Origin: Cryobacterium sp. BB307
GTDB taxonomy: Bacteria > Actinomycetota > Actinomycetes > Actinomycetales > Microbacteriaceae
Assembly: GCF_012274275.1 (NCBI RefSeq)
Contig: NZ_JAANZA010000001.1
Location: 372,001 to 436,000 of the forward strand
Direction of reading: 5' to 3'
Length of the DNA stretch: 64,000 bases
Shown: positions 43,685 to 53,055 of the stretch, one piece after another
Numbering within the stretch: the stretch's first letter is position 1
Layout of the letters: every line of letters begins with the position of its first letter
The notes under the pieces: generated by a model
The model's database searches: none
The model's input: only the letters and a program-made list of their open reading frames with translations
What the model was told of the DNA's origin: nothing
Program-made: the position numbers and the translations under genes

Positions 43685-44914
43685 GTGACTGTTTCGACCA
43701 ATCTCACGAGCGAGGCTTCCCCCGGATCCAGCGAGCATTCAGACGCGCAACGCGTGGAAGCCCCCGGCGCAGTGGTGCTCGAGTCGGTAACCAAGACGTT
43801 CGGTGCGAGCACCGCGGTCGACAGCATCGACCTCCGCGTCGAGCCGGGCGAGTTCCTCTCCCTTCTCGGGCCATCCGGATGCGGCAAGACCACGACGCTG
43901 CGCATGCTCGCCGGCTTCGAGCGGCCAGACGCCGGCCGCATCCGCATCTCCGGCCAGGACGTGCTCGGGGTCCCACCGCACAAGCGCAACGTCAACACCG
44001 TCTTTCAGGCCTACGCACTGTTCCCGCACATGAGCGTCGCCGAGAACGTCGCCTACGGCCTGCGGCAGAAGCGGGTCCCCAAGGCGGAAGCCCACCAGCT
44101 GGTGACCGAGGCGCTCGAGATGGTGAAGATGCGTTCCTTCGCCGACCGGCGGCCGAACATGCTCTCGGGCGGCCAGCAGCAGCGCATCGCCCTCGCGCGT
44201 GCCCTCATCAACCGCCCGGCCGTGCTGCTGCTCGACGAACCGCTTGGCGCACTCGACCGGCAGCTGCGAGAAGAGATGCAGGTCGAGCTGAAGCTGCTGC
44301 AGTCCCGTCTCGGCATCACCTTCATCTTCGTGACCCACGACCAGGGCGAGGCGCTGTCGATGAGCGACCGGATCGCCATCATGCGCGACGGGCGCATCGA
44401 ACAGCTGGCGGATGCCGACACCATCTACGACTCCCCCGCCAGCGCCTACGTCGCCGGGTTCATCGGGCAGCAGAACTTCATCCCCGGCACCATCGGGCGT
44501 CAGACCGACCTGCTGGACACCGCGCACGGCACCCTGCGCACGTCTCGACCCTCCGACATGGCGTCGGGAACGGATGCCCAGGCCGCGATTCGTCCGGAAC
44601 AGGTCACCGTTTCCGAAGACCAGCCCGCCTCCCAGCAGAACGCCTTGCCGGGAGAGCTCATCGGCATCTCGCATCTTGGCGAGACCCTGCAGTTCCTCGT
44701 CTCGGTCGGAGATGGACTGACCATCCAGGCCAGGGCACCCCGCCCGACCGCCCCCCGCATTCCGGTGGGCGCCAGGGTCTGGTGCTCCTGGGACGCGGAC
44801 AGCGTCAACTACTTCCCCGGGGAGCAGGCGGCGCAGGCCCAGGCCGAGATCGAACGCGCCCTGAGCAACCCAGCAGCACCCACCAACTCGATCTCAGTGA
44901 AGGAGCGACCCTGA
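43685..44914 (+). CDS. Spermidine/putrescine-type ABC transporter ATP-binding protein (PotA-like)
   Basis: The protein has 409 residues. Walker A GPSGCGKTT, Q-loop NVNTVFQAYALFPHMSV, signature LSGGQQQRIALARAL, Walker B VLLLDEPLGALD and switch FVTHDQGEAL are intact. A C-terminal TOBE domain (AAIRPEQVTV, GELIGISHLGETLQFLV) regulates. GTG at 43685 follows CCCGGAGG at longish spacing. The TGA overlaps the next ATG (TGATG). Iron or thiosulfate importers have a similar ATPase, but the whole operon fits polyamines. Confidence 0.88.
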   Translation: MTVSTNLTSEASPGSSEHSDAQRVEAPGAVVLESVTKTFGASTAVDSIDLRVEPGEFLSLLGPSGCGKTTTLRMLAGFERPDAGRIRISGQDVLGVPPHKRNVNTVFQAYALFPHMSVAENVAYGLRQKRVPKAEAHQLVTEALEMVKMRSFADRRPNMLSGGQQQRIALARALINRPAVLLLDEPLGALDRQLREEMQVELKLLQSRLGITFIFVTHDQGEALSMSDRIAIMRDGRIEQLADADTIYDSPASAYVAGFIGQQNFIPGTIGRQTDLLDTAHGTLRTSRPSDMASGTDAQAAIRPEQVTVSEDQPASQQNALPGELIGISHLGETLQFLVSVGDGLTIQARAPRPTAPRIPVGARVWCSWDADSVNYFPGEQAAQAQAEIERALSNPAAPTNSISVKERP

Positions 44915-46092
44915 TGTCCCACGAGCAGCCTGTTCGGATTCTCGCCTCAAGTGCGGCCAGCCGCATGATCGCGGCACAGTACAACCGGCGTCGCTTCCTC
45001 AGCTTCGCCGCGGCCGCGGCGGGCGCCGGGTTGCTGGCCGCGTGCAGTTCCCCCGATGGCTCAACGGCCCCCCGGGCGACCGGTGCTGCGCTCGAGGACA
45101 AGCTGACCATCTACACGTGGGGCGACTACGACGACCCAGACGTGCTCGCGCAGTTCACCGCGGACCTCGGCCCAGCGGTCACTCTCGACTCGTTCAACTC
45201 CAACGAGGAGATGATCTCCAAGCTGGTCGCGGCGAAGGGCACCAGCGGCTACGACATCGTCGTCCCGACCGGCCAGTTCATCCCGCAGATGGTCGAGAAC
45301 GGGCTGCTCGCCAAGTTCAACCATGACCTCATCCCCAACCTCAAGAACGTCGACCCGGTGTTCCTCGGCCGGGACTGGGACCCGAACAACGACTACTCGG
45401 TCGTCAAGGCCTGGGGCACCACCGGCTTCGTCTACGACAAGACCAAGATCACTCGCGAGCTGAAGACCTGGAAGGACTTCATCGACGCAGCCATGAACGA
45501 GGCAAGTGGCGACGTTTCGCTGCTCGACGACCCTGCGGAACTCACCGGCCTCTACTTCTGGGCGAACGGCATCGACTGGACGACGACTGATGCCGCCCAC
45601 CTCGATGCGGCCGAGGACTTCCTGGTGAACACCCTCGCGTCGCACGTCGCCGCCTTCGACTCCTACCCCGGCGGCGTCGCCATCCCGCAGTCGCAGCACG
45701 CGCTGATGCAGGCCTGGAACGGCGACGCGCGCATCGGCATCCTCGAGAGCGCCGACCCGGACCGCTGGCAGTGGGTGCTGGGCAACCCCGCCACCGAACT
45801 GTGGGCAGACAACTGGGCCATCGCCGAGGGCGCACCCCATCCGGAGGCCGCTCACGCGTTCATCAACCACGTGCTCGACCCCGAGGTGTCGCTGGCCGAA
45901 CTCGACTACATCGGCTACCACACCGGTGTCGCCGGGATCGAGGACGCCGCGCGCGAGGCCGGTCTGGAGATGCTGGACCTCGTGTTCTTCACGCCAGAAC
46001 AGCTCGACATGATGCACACCGGTGAGGTCAACGATGCTCAGCAGCGCGCGGTTGAGATCTGGGACAAGATGAAGGCCGCCGCCGGCGCTTAG
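44914..46092 (+). CDS. Polyamine-binding lipoprotein (PotD-like), Tat-type signal
   Basis: The protein has 392 residues. NRRRFLSFAAAAAGAGLLAACSS is a twin-arginine-like signal ending in a lipobox, so it is likely exported folded and lipid-anchored. The mature part has the PotD pattern: LTIYTWGDYDDPDVLAQF, GYDIVVPTGQFIPQMV, VVKAWGTTGFVYDKTKI, and a late WADNWAIAEGAPHPEAAHAFINHVLDP. It delivers putrescine, spermidine or a similar amine to the permeases. Translation is coupled to potA. Confidence 0.9.
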   Translation: MSHEQPVRILASSAASRMIAAQYNRRRFLSFAAAAAGAGLLAACSSPDGSTAPRATGAALEDKLTIYTWGDYDDPDVLAQFTADLGPAVTLDSFNSNEEMISKLVAAKGTSGYDIVVPTGQFIPQMVENGLLAKFNHDLIPNLKNVDPVFLGRDWDPNNDYSVVKAWGTTGFVYDKTKITRELKTWKDFIDAAMNEASGDVSLLDDPAELTGLYFWANGIDWTTTDAAHLDAAEDFLVNTLASHVAAFDSYPGGVAIPQSQHALMQAWNGDARIGILESADPDRWQWVLGNPATELWADNWAIAEGAPHPEAAHAFINHVLDPEVSLAELDYIGYHTGVAGIEDAAREAGLEMLDLVFFTPEQLDMMHTGEVNDAQQRAVEIWDKMKAAAGA

Positions 46093-46110
46093 CGCGCGAA
46101 CTGCAACGCC

Positions 46111-47067
46111 ATGACGACACACTCGACCAACGCTCCGGTGACGATGCTGGACACGCCGCCGGCACGCCGCCGCCCGGACTGGCTCAAGGGACCGCGCGCT
46201 GCGCTTGCCCTTCCCGCCTGGGCCTGGCTGACGGCGTTCTTCGTCGCGCCGGTCGGCATGGTGTTGTGGTTCAGCTTCGGCTACAAGCCGGGCATCTTCG
46301 GGACGCACGCGAACGACCGGCTGTCGTTCGACCGGTACGCAGAAGCGCTGTCTCCGACCTTCTTCCAGACATTCCAGAACACCCTGTGGGTCGGCGTCAC
46401 CGGCACCCTGATCTGCCTCGCCATCTCAATCCCGTTCGCCTACTGGCTCGCGGTCAAGGCGGCTAACCGGCACCGCGGCATCCTGCTCGCCATGGTCATG
46501 ATCCCGTTCTGGACCAACTTCCTGATCCGTACCATCGGCTGGCAGATCATCCTCGCGCCCGAGGGCTGGTTCTCGGGGCTGCTGCAGGCAACCGGCGCGC
46601 TGGATGAACCACTCGACGTGATGTTCACAAGGACGGCGGTGCTCATCGGGGTGGTCTACAACTACCTGCCGCTCATGGTGCTGCCGTTGTTCGTGGCATT
46701 CGACCGGGTGATCCTGCCGCTGCGCGAGGCGAGCAAGGACCTAGGCGCCGGTCGCTGGAGCACGTTCATCAACATCACCCTTCCGCTCGCCAAGCCGGGC
46801 ATCATCGTCGGCATCCTGCTCGTGTACATCCCGCTGATGGGCGACTACATCACCGCCACCGTCCTCGGCGGGGCGAAGGGCAACATGGCCGGGCAGATGG
46901 TGGCCAACCAGTTCCAGACCGCCCAGAACTGGGCGCTCGGCTCGGCGATGGCGGTAGTGCTCATCCTCACCATCCTGATCTCGGCCGCGATCGCATTCCT
47001 CGTCGCCTGGCTCGCCAGCTGGCCGCTCCGCGCTCGTGGGCGCCTCGTGTTGGGATCACCCAAATGA
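46111..47067 (+). CDS. ABC transporter permease (PotB-like)
   Basis: The protein has 318 residues and six transmembrane helices, starting with LALPAWAWLTAFFVAPVGMVLWFSF. The EAA coupling loop reads EASKDLGAGRWSTFINITLPLAKPGI, and LIRTIGWQIILAPEGWFSGLL is typical of PotB/PotH. It overlaps the next permease by four bases. Confidence 0.9.
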   Translation: MTTHSTNAPVTMLDTPPARRRPDWLKGPRAALALPAWAWLTAFFVAPVGMVLWFSFGYKPGIFGTHANDRLSFDRYAEALSPTFFQTFQNTLWVGVTGTLICLAISIPFAYWLAVKAANRHRGILLAMVMIPFWTNFLIRTIGWQIILAPEGWFSGLLQATGALDEPLDVMFTRTAVLIGVVYNYLPLMVLPLFVAFDRVILPLREASKDLGAGRWSTFINITLPLAKPGIIVGILLVYIPLMGDYITATVLGGAKGNMAGQMVANQFQTAQNWALGSAMAVVLILTILISAAIAFLVAWLASWPLRARGRLVLGSPK

Positions 47068-47909
47068 AGCAACGCACCTCGCTGATCGACCTGTCGATGC
47101 GCGCCTGGGCGGTCATCGTCTTTGCGTTCCTGTTCGCGCCGATCATCATCATCCTGATCTACTCGTTCAACAACGGCCGGCTGCTCGTGGCCTGGGGCGG
47201 ATTCGGATTCGACTCCTTCGCGTCCATCGTGACCAAGCCGGCGATTCGCGACGCGGTCTGGGTGTCGCTGCAAGCCGGCGTCATCTCCGCGCTGATCGCC
47301 ACGGTGCTCGGCACTCTCGCCGGGGTCGCCCTTGCGCGGCGGGCAGGCAAGTGGGTGCCCTGGTTCCTCGTCCTGCTGGTGCTGGTCACGGTCACCCCGG
47401 AGATCGTGGATGCTGTCGCGCTGCTGCCGTGGATGGTCTTCCTCGGCCAGGATGTCGGCCTCGGACTGTTCGACAACGGCATCGTCCGCCTTGTGGTCGG
47501 GCATTCGCTGTTCTCGACTGCGGTCGTCGCGTACATCGTCCGCTCCCGCCTGATCGGGTTGGACGAGTCGCTGGAGGAGGCAGCCTCCGACCTGTACGCG
47601 CCGCCGCTGCGCCGCTTTACCCAGATCACCCTGCCGCTCGTCACCCCGGCCGTGCTCGCCGGAGCGCTGCTGTCGTTCACTCTCAGCCTCGACAACACGA
47701 TCGTCGCCGCATTCGTGCAGGTGTCCGGGTCCACCCCATGGCCGGTGTACGTGCTGAGCGCGGTGCGCACAGGGCTGCGGCCGGAGATCGCCGCGGTGTC
47801 CACCATCATGCTGCTGCTCACCCTCGGCGCGCTCGCGCTGGTCGCGGTGGTGCTGCGCCGCGCCGGCGACTCGGCCACAGACATCGCCAAGACCGTCGGC
47901 GGCGGCTGA
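47064..47909 (+). CDS. ABC transporter permease (PotC-like)
   Basis: The protein has 281 residues and six transmembrane helices. FAPIIIILIYSFNNGR near the N-terminus is a PotC hallmark, and the EAA loop reads EEAASDLYAPPLRRFTQITLPLVTPAVLAG. SFTLSLDNTIVAAFVQ is also typical of PotC/PotI. It completes the four-part importer with the genes at 43685, 44914 and 46111. Confidence 0.9.
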   Translation: MKQRTSLIDLSMRAWAVIVFAFLFAPIIIILIYSFNNGRLLVAWGGFGFDSFASIVTKPAIRDAVWVSLQAGVISALIATVLGTLAGVALARRAGKWVPWFLVLLVLVTVTPEIVDAVALLPWMVFLGQDVGLGLFDNGIVRLVVGHSLFSTAVVAYIVRSRLIGLDESLEEAASDLYAPPLRRFTQITLPLVTPAVLAGALLSFTLSLDNTIVAAFVQVSGSTPWPVYVLSAVRTGLRPEIAAVSTIMLLLTLGALALVAVVLRRAGDSATDIAKTVGGG

Positions 47910-47951
47910 GCCGTCCTCCCCACCTGCCGAGATCGCATCCAAAGGAGTCTT

Positions 47952-49604
47952 ATGCCCACCGCAGACCTCGTCTTCACCGGCGGACCGGTTTTCACTGCCG
48001 ACGCCGTCCGGCGTCGGGCAACCGGCGTCGCAGTCAAGGACGGCCGCATCGTGGCGGTCGGCCATGACGAGGTGAAGGAGTTCATCGGCTCCGCCACCGA
48101 GGTCGTCGACCTGAATGGCCGGATGCTTGTGCCCGGCTTCCAGGACGCCCACGTGCATGCGGTGTGGGGCGGCCTCGACCTGATCCGCTGCGACCTGTCC
48201 GAGGAATCGACGAAGGCCGGCTACCTCGCACGGCTGGCGGAGTACTCAGCGGCGAATCCGGACAAGGAGTGGATCCTCGGCGGCGGGTGGGGGATGTCGG
48301 CGTTCCCGGGCGGAACGCCGCGGGCCGAGGACCTGGACACCGTCATCCCGGATCGACCGGCCTTCCTGCCCAACCGCGACGGCCACGGCGCCTGGGTGAA
48401 CAGTCGTGCCCTCGAGCTCGCCGGCATCACCGCCGACACACCGGACCCCGCCGATGGCCGCATCGAACGCGACCCGGACGGCACCCCGACCGGCACGCTG
48501 CACGAGGGTGCGATGACCCTGGTGAACCGTCTGCTGCCCGCCACCTCGCCGGAGGACTACCTGCGCGCGCTGCTCATCGGCCAGGAGTACCTGCACTCGG
48601 TGGGGGTCACCGCCTGGCAGGATGCCATCCTCGGCGACTACGGCGACGCCGGGGACGCAACACCCGCGTACCTGGCGGCGGCGCAAAGCGGCCAGCTCAC
48701 CGCGCGCGTCGTCGGTGCGCTCTGGTGGGACCGTACGCGCGGCCTGGAGCAGGTGCCGGAACTCGTCGCCCGGCGGGAGCAGTCCCGAGCCGGCCGGTTT
48801 GCGGCCACGAGCGTCAAGGTCATGCAGGACGGTGTCGCCGAGAACTTCACCGCGGCGATGATCGAGCCGTACCTCGACGGCTGCGGGCATCACACCGGCA
48901 ACTCCGGCATCTCCTTCGTCGACCCTGCAGTGCTGCGCGACGCGGTAGTCGCGCTGGACCAGCTCGACTTCCAGGTGCACTTCCACGCCATCGGCGACCG
49001 TGCTGTGCGCGAGTGCCTCGACTCGGTTGGTGCGGCGATTGCGGCAAACGGGCGCGGCGACAACCGGCACCACATCGCACACCTGCAGGTGGTGCATCCG
49101 GATGACGTCCCCCGGTTCAGGGAACTCGGCGTCGCGGCGAACATGCAATCGCTGTGGGCTGCGCTCGAGCCGCAGATGGTCGACCTCACCCTCCCGTTCC
49201 TGGGCGAGCCACGCACTTCCTGGCAGTACCCGTTCGGTGACCTGCTGCGCAGTGGCGCTGTGCTCGCATCCGGCAGCGACTGGTCGGTGAGCACACCCGA
49301 CCCGTTCGCCGCGATCCATGTCGCCGTGAATCGGCTCTCCGCGCCGAGTCAGAAGGAGGGCGACTTCGACGTGTTCCTCCCCGAGCAGCGCATCGACCTG
49401 GCGAGCGCGCTCACCGCCTACACGGCCGGTTCGGCCTGGGTAAACCACCTCGACGACACCGGCACCATTCGACCCGGCAACCTCGCCGACCTCGTCGTGC
49501 TGGATCGCGATCCGTTCGCCGGATCCCCCGAAGAGATCGGCAACACCCGCACGCTGCAGACGTTCGTGAACGGCGAGCGGGTCTACGCCGCCGACAACGC
49601 CTGA
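47952..49604 (+). CDS. Amidohydrolase family protein (YtcJ-like)
   Basis: The protein has 550 residues with the YtcJ-type amidohydrolase_3 fold: LVFTGGPVFTADAVRRRATGVAVKDGRIVAVG, the metal-binding PGFQDAHVHAVWGG (HxH), FHAIGDRAVRECLDSV, HIAHLQVVHPDD and GSDWSVSTPDPFAAIHVAVNRL. It cleaves an amide or related bond, substrate unknown. AAGGAGTC precedes the ATG. Position after the polyamine-type importer suggests it acts on an imported amine or amide. Confidence 0.85.
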   Translation: MPTADLVFTGGPVFTADAVRRRATGVAVKDGRIVAVGHDEVKEFIGSATEVVDLNGRMLVPGFQDAHVHAVWGGLDLIRCDLSEESTKAGYLARLAEYSAANPDKEWILGGGWGMSAFPGGTPRAEDLDTVIPDRPAFLPNRDGHGAWVNSRALELAGITADTPDPADGRIERDPDGTPTGTLHEGAMTLVNRLLPATSPEDYLRALLIGQEYLHSVGVTAWQDAILGDYGDAGDATPAYLAAAQSGQLTARVVGALWWDRTRGLEQVPELVARREQSRAGRFAATSVKVMQDGVAENFTAAMIEPYLDGCGHHTGNSGISFVDPAVLRDAVVALDQLDFQVHFHAIGDRAVRECLDSVGAAIAANGRGDNRHHIAHLQVVHPDDVPRFRELGVAANMQSLWAALEPQMVDLTLPFLGEPRTSWQYPFGDLLRSGAVLASGSDWSVSTPDPFAAIHVAVNRLSAPSQKEGDFDVFLPEQRIDLASALTAYTAGSAWVNHLDDTGTIRPGNLADLVVLDRDPFAGSPEEIGNTRTLQTFVNGERVYAADNA

Positions 49605-49632
49605 CCAGAGAAGCAAGAGAGGAACGTCCTTC

Positions 49633-51063
49633 GTGGGCACCACCGTTTTTGAGAGGAACCGGCCGGCGGCCTCCCTTGTCAGCCAATCGCTGAGCGACAG
49701 CAAGCACGCCGTGTTCTGGCTCGACGATCTGGGTGAACGGGTCTCGCACCCGAGCTTGTCCGGTGCGATCCGGTGCGACCTGGCGGTGGTTGGCGGTGGC
49801 TTCCTGGGCCTGTGGACGGCGGTGCTCGCCAAGCGACGGAACCCGGATGCCCACGTCGTGCTGCTGGAAGGCCGCACGCTCGGGTGGGCGGCATCCGGTC
49901 GCAACGGCGGCTTCTGCGAGGCGAGCCTGACCCACGGCGAACAGAACGGCCGAAACCGCTGGCCTAAGGAGATCGAAGCGCTCAACCGGCTGGGGCTCGA
50001 GAACCTCGATGAGATCGAACGCGCGGTGATCGAGTTGGGCATCGACTGCGAATTCGAGCGCACCGGCTCGATCGACCTCGCCATCGAGGACCACCAGGTC
50101 GAGTGGCTGCTGGAGGAGCGGACCGACGCCGACAACGTCTTCCTCGACGCTGAAGCCGTTCGTGCCGAAGTGGACTCCCCCACCTACCTCGCCGGGCTCT
50201 GGCACAAGCGCAGCACCGCGCTGATCCACCCCGGCAAGCTCGTCGCGGGACTGGAACGGGTTGCCGCTGAACTGGGCGTGGAGATCTTCGAGAACTCGCC
50301 CGTGAAACGTATCGACGCCGACGACGCATCCGGGCAGCCGGTGTCGCGGCTGGTGACCGCGCACGGTGAGGTGACGGCCACCAAGACGGCGCTGGCGACC
50401 AACGCGTTCCCGTCGCTGCTGAAGCGCAACGCGCTGGCCACCGTTCCGGTCTACGACTATGTGTTGATGACCGAGCCGCTGGACTCGGCGCAACTCGCGT
50501 CGATCGGCTGGCAGAACCGGCAGGGACTGGCCGACATGGCGAACCAGTTCCACTACTACCGGATGAGCGCGGGAGGCCGGATCCTGTTCGGCGGCTACGA
50601 CGCGATCTACCACTACGGGCGGCGGCTTCGCAGTGCGTACGAGGAACGACCGCAGTCGTTTGAGCGACTCGCCAGCCACTTCTTCACCACCTTCCCGCAA
50701 CTGGAGGGCATCCGCTTCACGCACCGCTGGGCCGGAGCCATCGACAGCTCGACCCGGTTCTGCGCGTTCTTCGGAACCGCTCGCGGCGGTCGCGTCGCCT
50801 ACTCAGCCGGTTTTACAGGGCTCGGTGTCGGAGCGGTGCACTTCGCGGCGAACGTAATGCTCGACCAGCTCGAAGGCCTGACGACCGAGAGGACGGAACT
50901 CGAGATGGTGCGCAAGCGCCCACTGCCGTTCCCGCCGGAGCCGATCGCGTCAATGGGCATCCAGGCCACACGGTGGTCGATGGACCGAGCCGACCACAAT
51001 CGCGGGCGCAGGAATCTCATCCTGAAGACGCTCGACGCGCTCGGCTTGGGCTTCGATTCCTGA
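49633..51063 (+). CDS. FAD-dependent amine oxidase (DAO family, PuuB-like)
   Basis: The protein has 476 residues. The FAD site reads CDLAVVGGGFLGLWTAVLAKRRNPDAHVVLLE, with GWAASGRNGGFCEASLTHGE close behind. RFTHRWAGAIDSSTRFCAFFG and AYSAGFTGLGVGAVHFAANVMLD form the C-terminal part. This resembles gamma-glutamylputrescine oxidase (PuuB) and related amine oxidases, which would produce an aldehyde, ammonia and H2O2. GTG at 49633 is 28 bases after the amidohydrolase gene, so the two belong to one operon with the transporter. No PuuA-type ligase is in the window. Confidence 0.85.
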   Translation: MGTTVFERNRPAASLVSQSLSDSKHAVFWLDDLGERVSHPSLSGAIRCDLAVVGGGFLGLWTAVLAKRRNPDAHVVLLEGRTLGWAASGRNGGFCEASLTHGEQNGRNRWPKEIEALNRLGLENLDEIERAVIELGIDCEFERTGSIDLAIEDHQVEWLLEERTDADNVFLDAEAVRAEVDSPTYLAGLWHKRSTALIHPGKLVAGLERVAAELGVEIFENSPVKRIDADDASGQPVSRLVTAHGEVTATKTALATNAFPSLLKRNALATVPVYDYVLMTEPLDSAQLASIGWQNRQGLADMANQFHYYRMSAGGRILFGGYDAIYHYGRRLRSAYEERPQSFERLASHFFTTFPQLEGIRFTHRWAGAIDSSTRFCAFFGTARGGRVAYSAGFTGLGVGAVHFAANVMLDQLEGLTTERTELEMVRKRPLPFPPEPIASMGIQATRWSMDRADHNRGRRNLILKTLDALGLGFDS

Positions 51064-51161
51064 TCGTCTCCAGAACTTCGTCGATTGCGCGCGCAGCATT
51101 TATGCCGAAGAACCGCTGGTTTTCTGTTCCGCCGAACCGGCAGACCTGACATTGTGGGTGG

Positions 51162-52625
51162 ATGACGACGGTAATGCCCCTGCCCGCTGACGACACAAGC
51201 CTGGATGCGCTCACCATCGGCAAGCGCATCCGGCAACTGCGGCAGAGCCGCGGCATGACGCTGGAGGACCTCGGTACCGCGATCGGGCGAGCCGCCTCCC
51301 AAGTGAGCGTGCTGGAGAACGGCAAGCGGGAACCGAGGCTCAGCGATCTGCAGACCGTCGCTCGCGCTCTTGGCGCGACCCTCGACGACCTGCTCAGCGC
51401 CGAGCCGCCGTCGCGGCGAGCCCAACTGGAGATCGCGCTCGAGCGGATCCAGCGCGGGCCGCTCTACAGCTCGCTCGGTCTCCCACCCCTGCCGGTGCGC
51501 AAGTCGCTCAGCGACGAGGCGATCGAGACGGTGCTCGGGCTGCATGCGGAGCTCGAACGGCTGCACCGCGAGCGCGCGGCGACCCCGGAGGAGGCGCGTC
51601 GGGCCAACACGGAACTGCGCGACCAGATGCGCCGGCAGAACAACTACTTCCCGGAACTCGAGAGCACCGCTCGCGGCCTGCTCGCCGCGGTCGGGCACAC
51701 CGGCGGTCCGCTCTCGCAGCGACTCGCATCCGAACTCGCCGCCCACCTCGGGTTCACGCTGCACTACGTCACCGACCTGCCGGCGTCGACCCGCTCGGTG
51801 AGCGACCTGCGGCACAAGCGCATCTACCTCCCGGTGGACAAGAAGGGCGCCGACCCGCGCGGGTCGCTGCTGCGGGCGCTGGCCGGGCATGTTCTGGGCG
51901 CCGAGGAGCCCAATGACTACCGCGAGTTCCTGCTGCAGCGGGTCGAGACTAACTACCTCGCGGCGGCGCTGATGGTGCCGGAAGCTGGCGCGGTCGAGTT
52001 TCTGGCCGAGGCGAAGGCGAACCGGGAGTTGTCGGTCGAGGACCTGCGGGATGCGTTCGCCGTCACCTACGAGACCGCCGCGCACCGCTTCACCAACCTG
52101 GCGACCCATCACCTGGGCATCCCCCTGCATTTCCTGAAGGTGCACCAGTCGGGCACCATCTCCAAGGCGTATGAGAACGACGACGCCAAGTTCCCGCACG
52201 ACGTGCTCGGAGCTGTCGAGGGGCAGGTGGTGTGCCGGTTCTGGAGCGCGCGGCAGGTGTTCGACATCGCCGACCGGTTCAGCCCGTACCACCAGTACAC
52301 CGACAAACCGAACGGCACCTACTGGTGCACCTCGAGCATCCAGTCGACCACCCAGGGCGACTTCTCGGTGAGCGTCGGCACGCCGTTCGCTCACGTGAAG
52401 TGGTTCCGCGGGCGGGACACGGCGAACCGGAAGAATTCCGGATGCCCGGACCCAGCGTGCTGCCGTCAGCCACCCGCGCCGCTGGCCTCGAAGTGGAGCG
52501 AGCAATCGTTCCCCAGCCCGCGCCTGCAGTCGTCGCTGCTGGCCGCGGTGCCGGTGGACACGTTCACCGGGGTGGACCACACCGAGGTGTACGAGTTCCT
52601 GGAAACCCACGCCCCGGCATCCTGA
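51162..52625 (+). CDS. ramB: RamB-like regulator (XRE HTH + IrrE-like + short-chain acyl sensor domains)
   Basis: The protein has 487 residues, close to corynebacterial RamB (about 475). Residues 20-80 form an XRE helix-turn-helix (GKRIRQLRQSRGMTLEDLGTAIGRAASQVSVLENGKREP). The middle is an IrrE/ImmA-like domain (EFLLQRVETNYLAAALMVPE), and the end is the ScfR-type domain with cysteines in CPDPACCRQPP. RamB represses acetate-use genes including aceA and aceB in C. glutamicum. Here it lies 8 kb from aceBA. CATTGT (51150-51155) is six bases before the ATG, suggesting a separate leaderless transcript. Confidence 0.82.
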   Translation: MTTVMPLPADDTSLDALTIGKRIRQLRQSRGMTLEDLGTAIGRAASQVSVLENGKREPRLSDLQTVARALGATLDDLLSAEPPSRRAQLEIALERIQRGPLYSSLGLPPLPVRKSLSDEAIETVLGLHAELERLHRERAATPEEARRANTELRDQMRRQNNYFPELESTARGLLAAVGHTGGPLSQRLASELAAHLGFTLHYVTDLPASTRSVSDLRHKRIYLPVDKKGADPRGSLLRALAGHVLGAEEPNDYREFLLQRVETNYLAAALMVPEAGAVEFLAEAKANRELSVEDLRDAFAVTYETAAHRFTNLATHHLGIPLHFLKVHQSGTISKAYENDDAKFPHDVLGAVEGQVVCRFWSARQVFDIADRFSPYHQYTDKPNGTYWCTSSIQSTTQGDFSVSVGTPFAHVKWFRGRDTANRKNSGCPDPACCRQPPAPLASKWSEQSFPSPRLQSSLLAAVPVDTFTGVDHTEVYEFLETHAPAS

Positions 52626-52658
52626 CGCCTGCGCCGACCCGGTTGATACGTTGGGCGC

Positions 52659-53051
52659 ATGATGGAGGCAGCGTGGGACGCAAGCAGGGTTGTCGTTGAC
52701 CCGCAGTCGTCGGTGCCGCCGTTCGAGCAGCTCCGGACGCACCTGCTCGAGCAGGTGAGCAGCGGCACGCTGGCACCGGGCACGCGCCTGCCGACCGTGC
52801 GTCGGCTCGCCGACGATCTCGGCATCGCCCCCGGGACCGTCGCGCGTGCCTACCGCGAGCTCGAACTGGACCAGATCATCGAGACCCGCGGCCGGAACGG
52901 CACATTCGTGTCCACCCATGGGGATGCCGCCGAGCGGAAGGCGCAAGAGGCGGCCGCCGAATACGCGGCACGCATCCGGCAGCTCGGAATCGACGCCGAA
53001 GAGGGTGTGCGCCTGGTCGCCGCCGCGCTGGGGTCAGCGCCCAGCTCGTAG
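52659..53051 (+). CDS. Short GntR-family regulator (YtrA-like)
   Basis: The protein has 130 residues: a GntR winged helix (PPFEQLRTHLLEQVSSGTLAPGTRLPTVRRLADDLGIAPGTVARAYRELELDQIIETRGRNGTFV) followed by only a short helical tail, the YtrA layout. TACGTT (52647-52652) is six bases before the ATG. Effector unknown; YtrA members usually control nearby ABC transporters, but none adjoins this gene directly. Confidence 0.85.
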   Translation: MMEAAWDASRVVVDPQSSVPPFEQLRTHLLEQVSSGTLAPGTRLPTVRRLADDLGIAPGTVARAYRELELDQIIETRGRNGTFVSTHGDAAERKAQEAAAEYAARIRQLGIDAEEGVRLVAAALGSAPSS

Positions 53052-53055
53052 CGGT

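Noticed and set aside
52659..53051. Toxin-antitoxin or phage regulator for the RamB-like/GntR pair
   Set aside because: No partner toxin gene; both regulators have standard families and own promoters.
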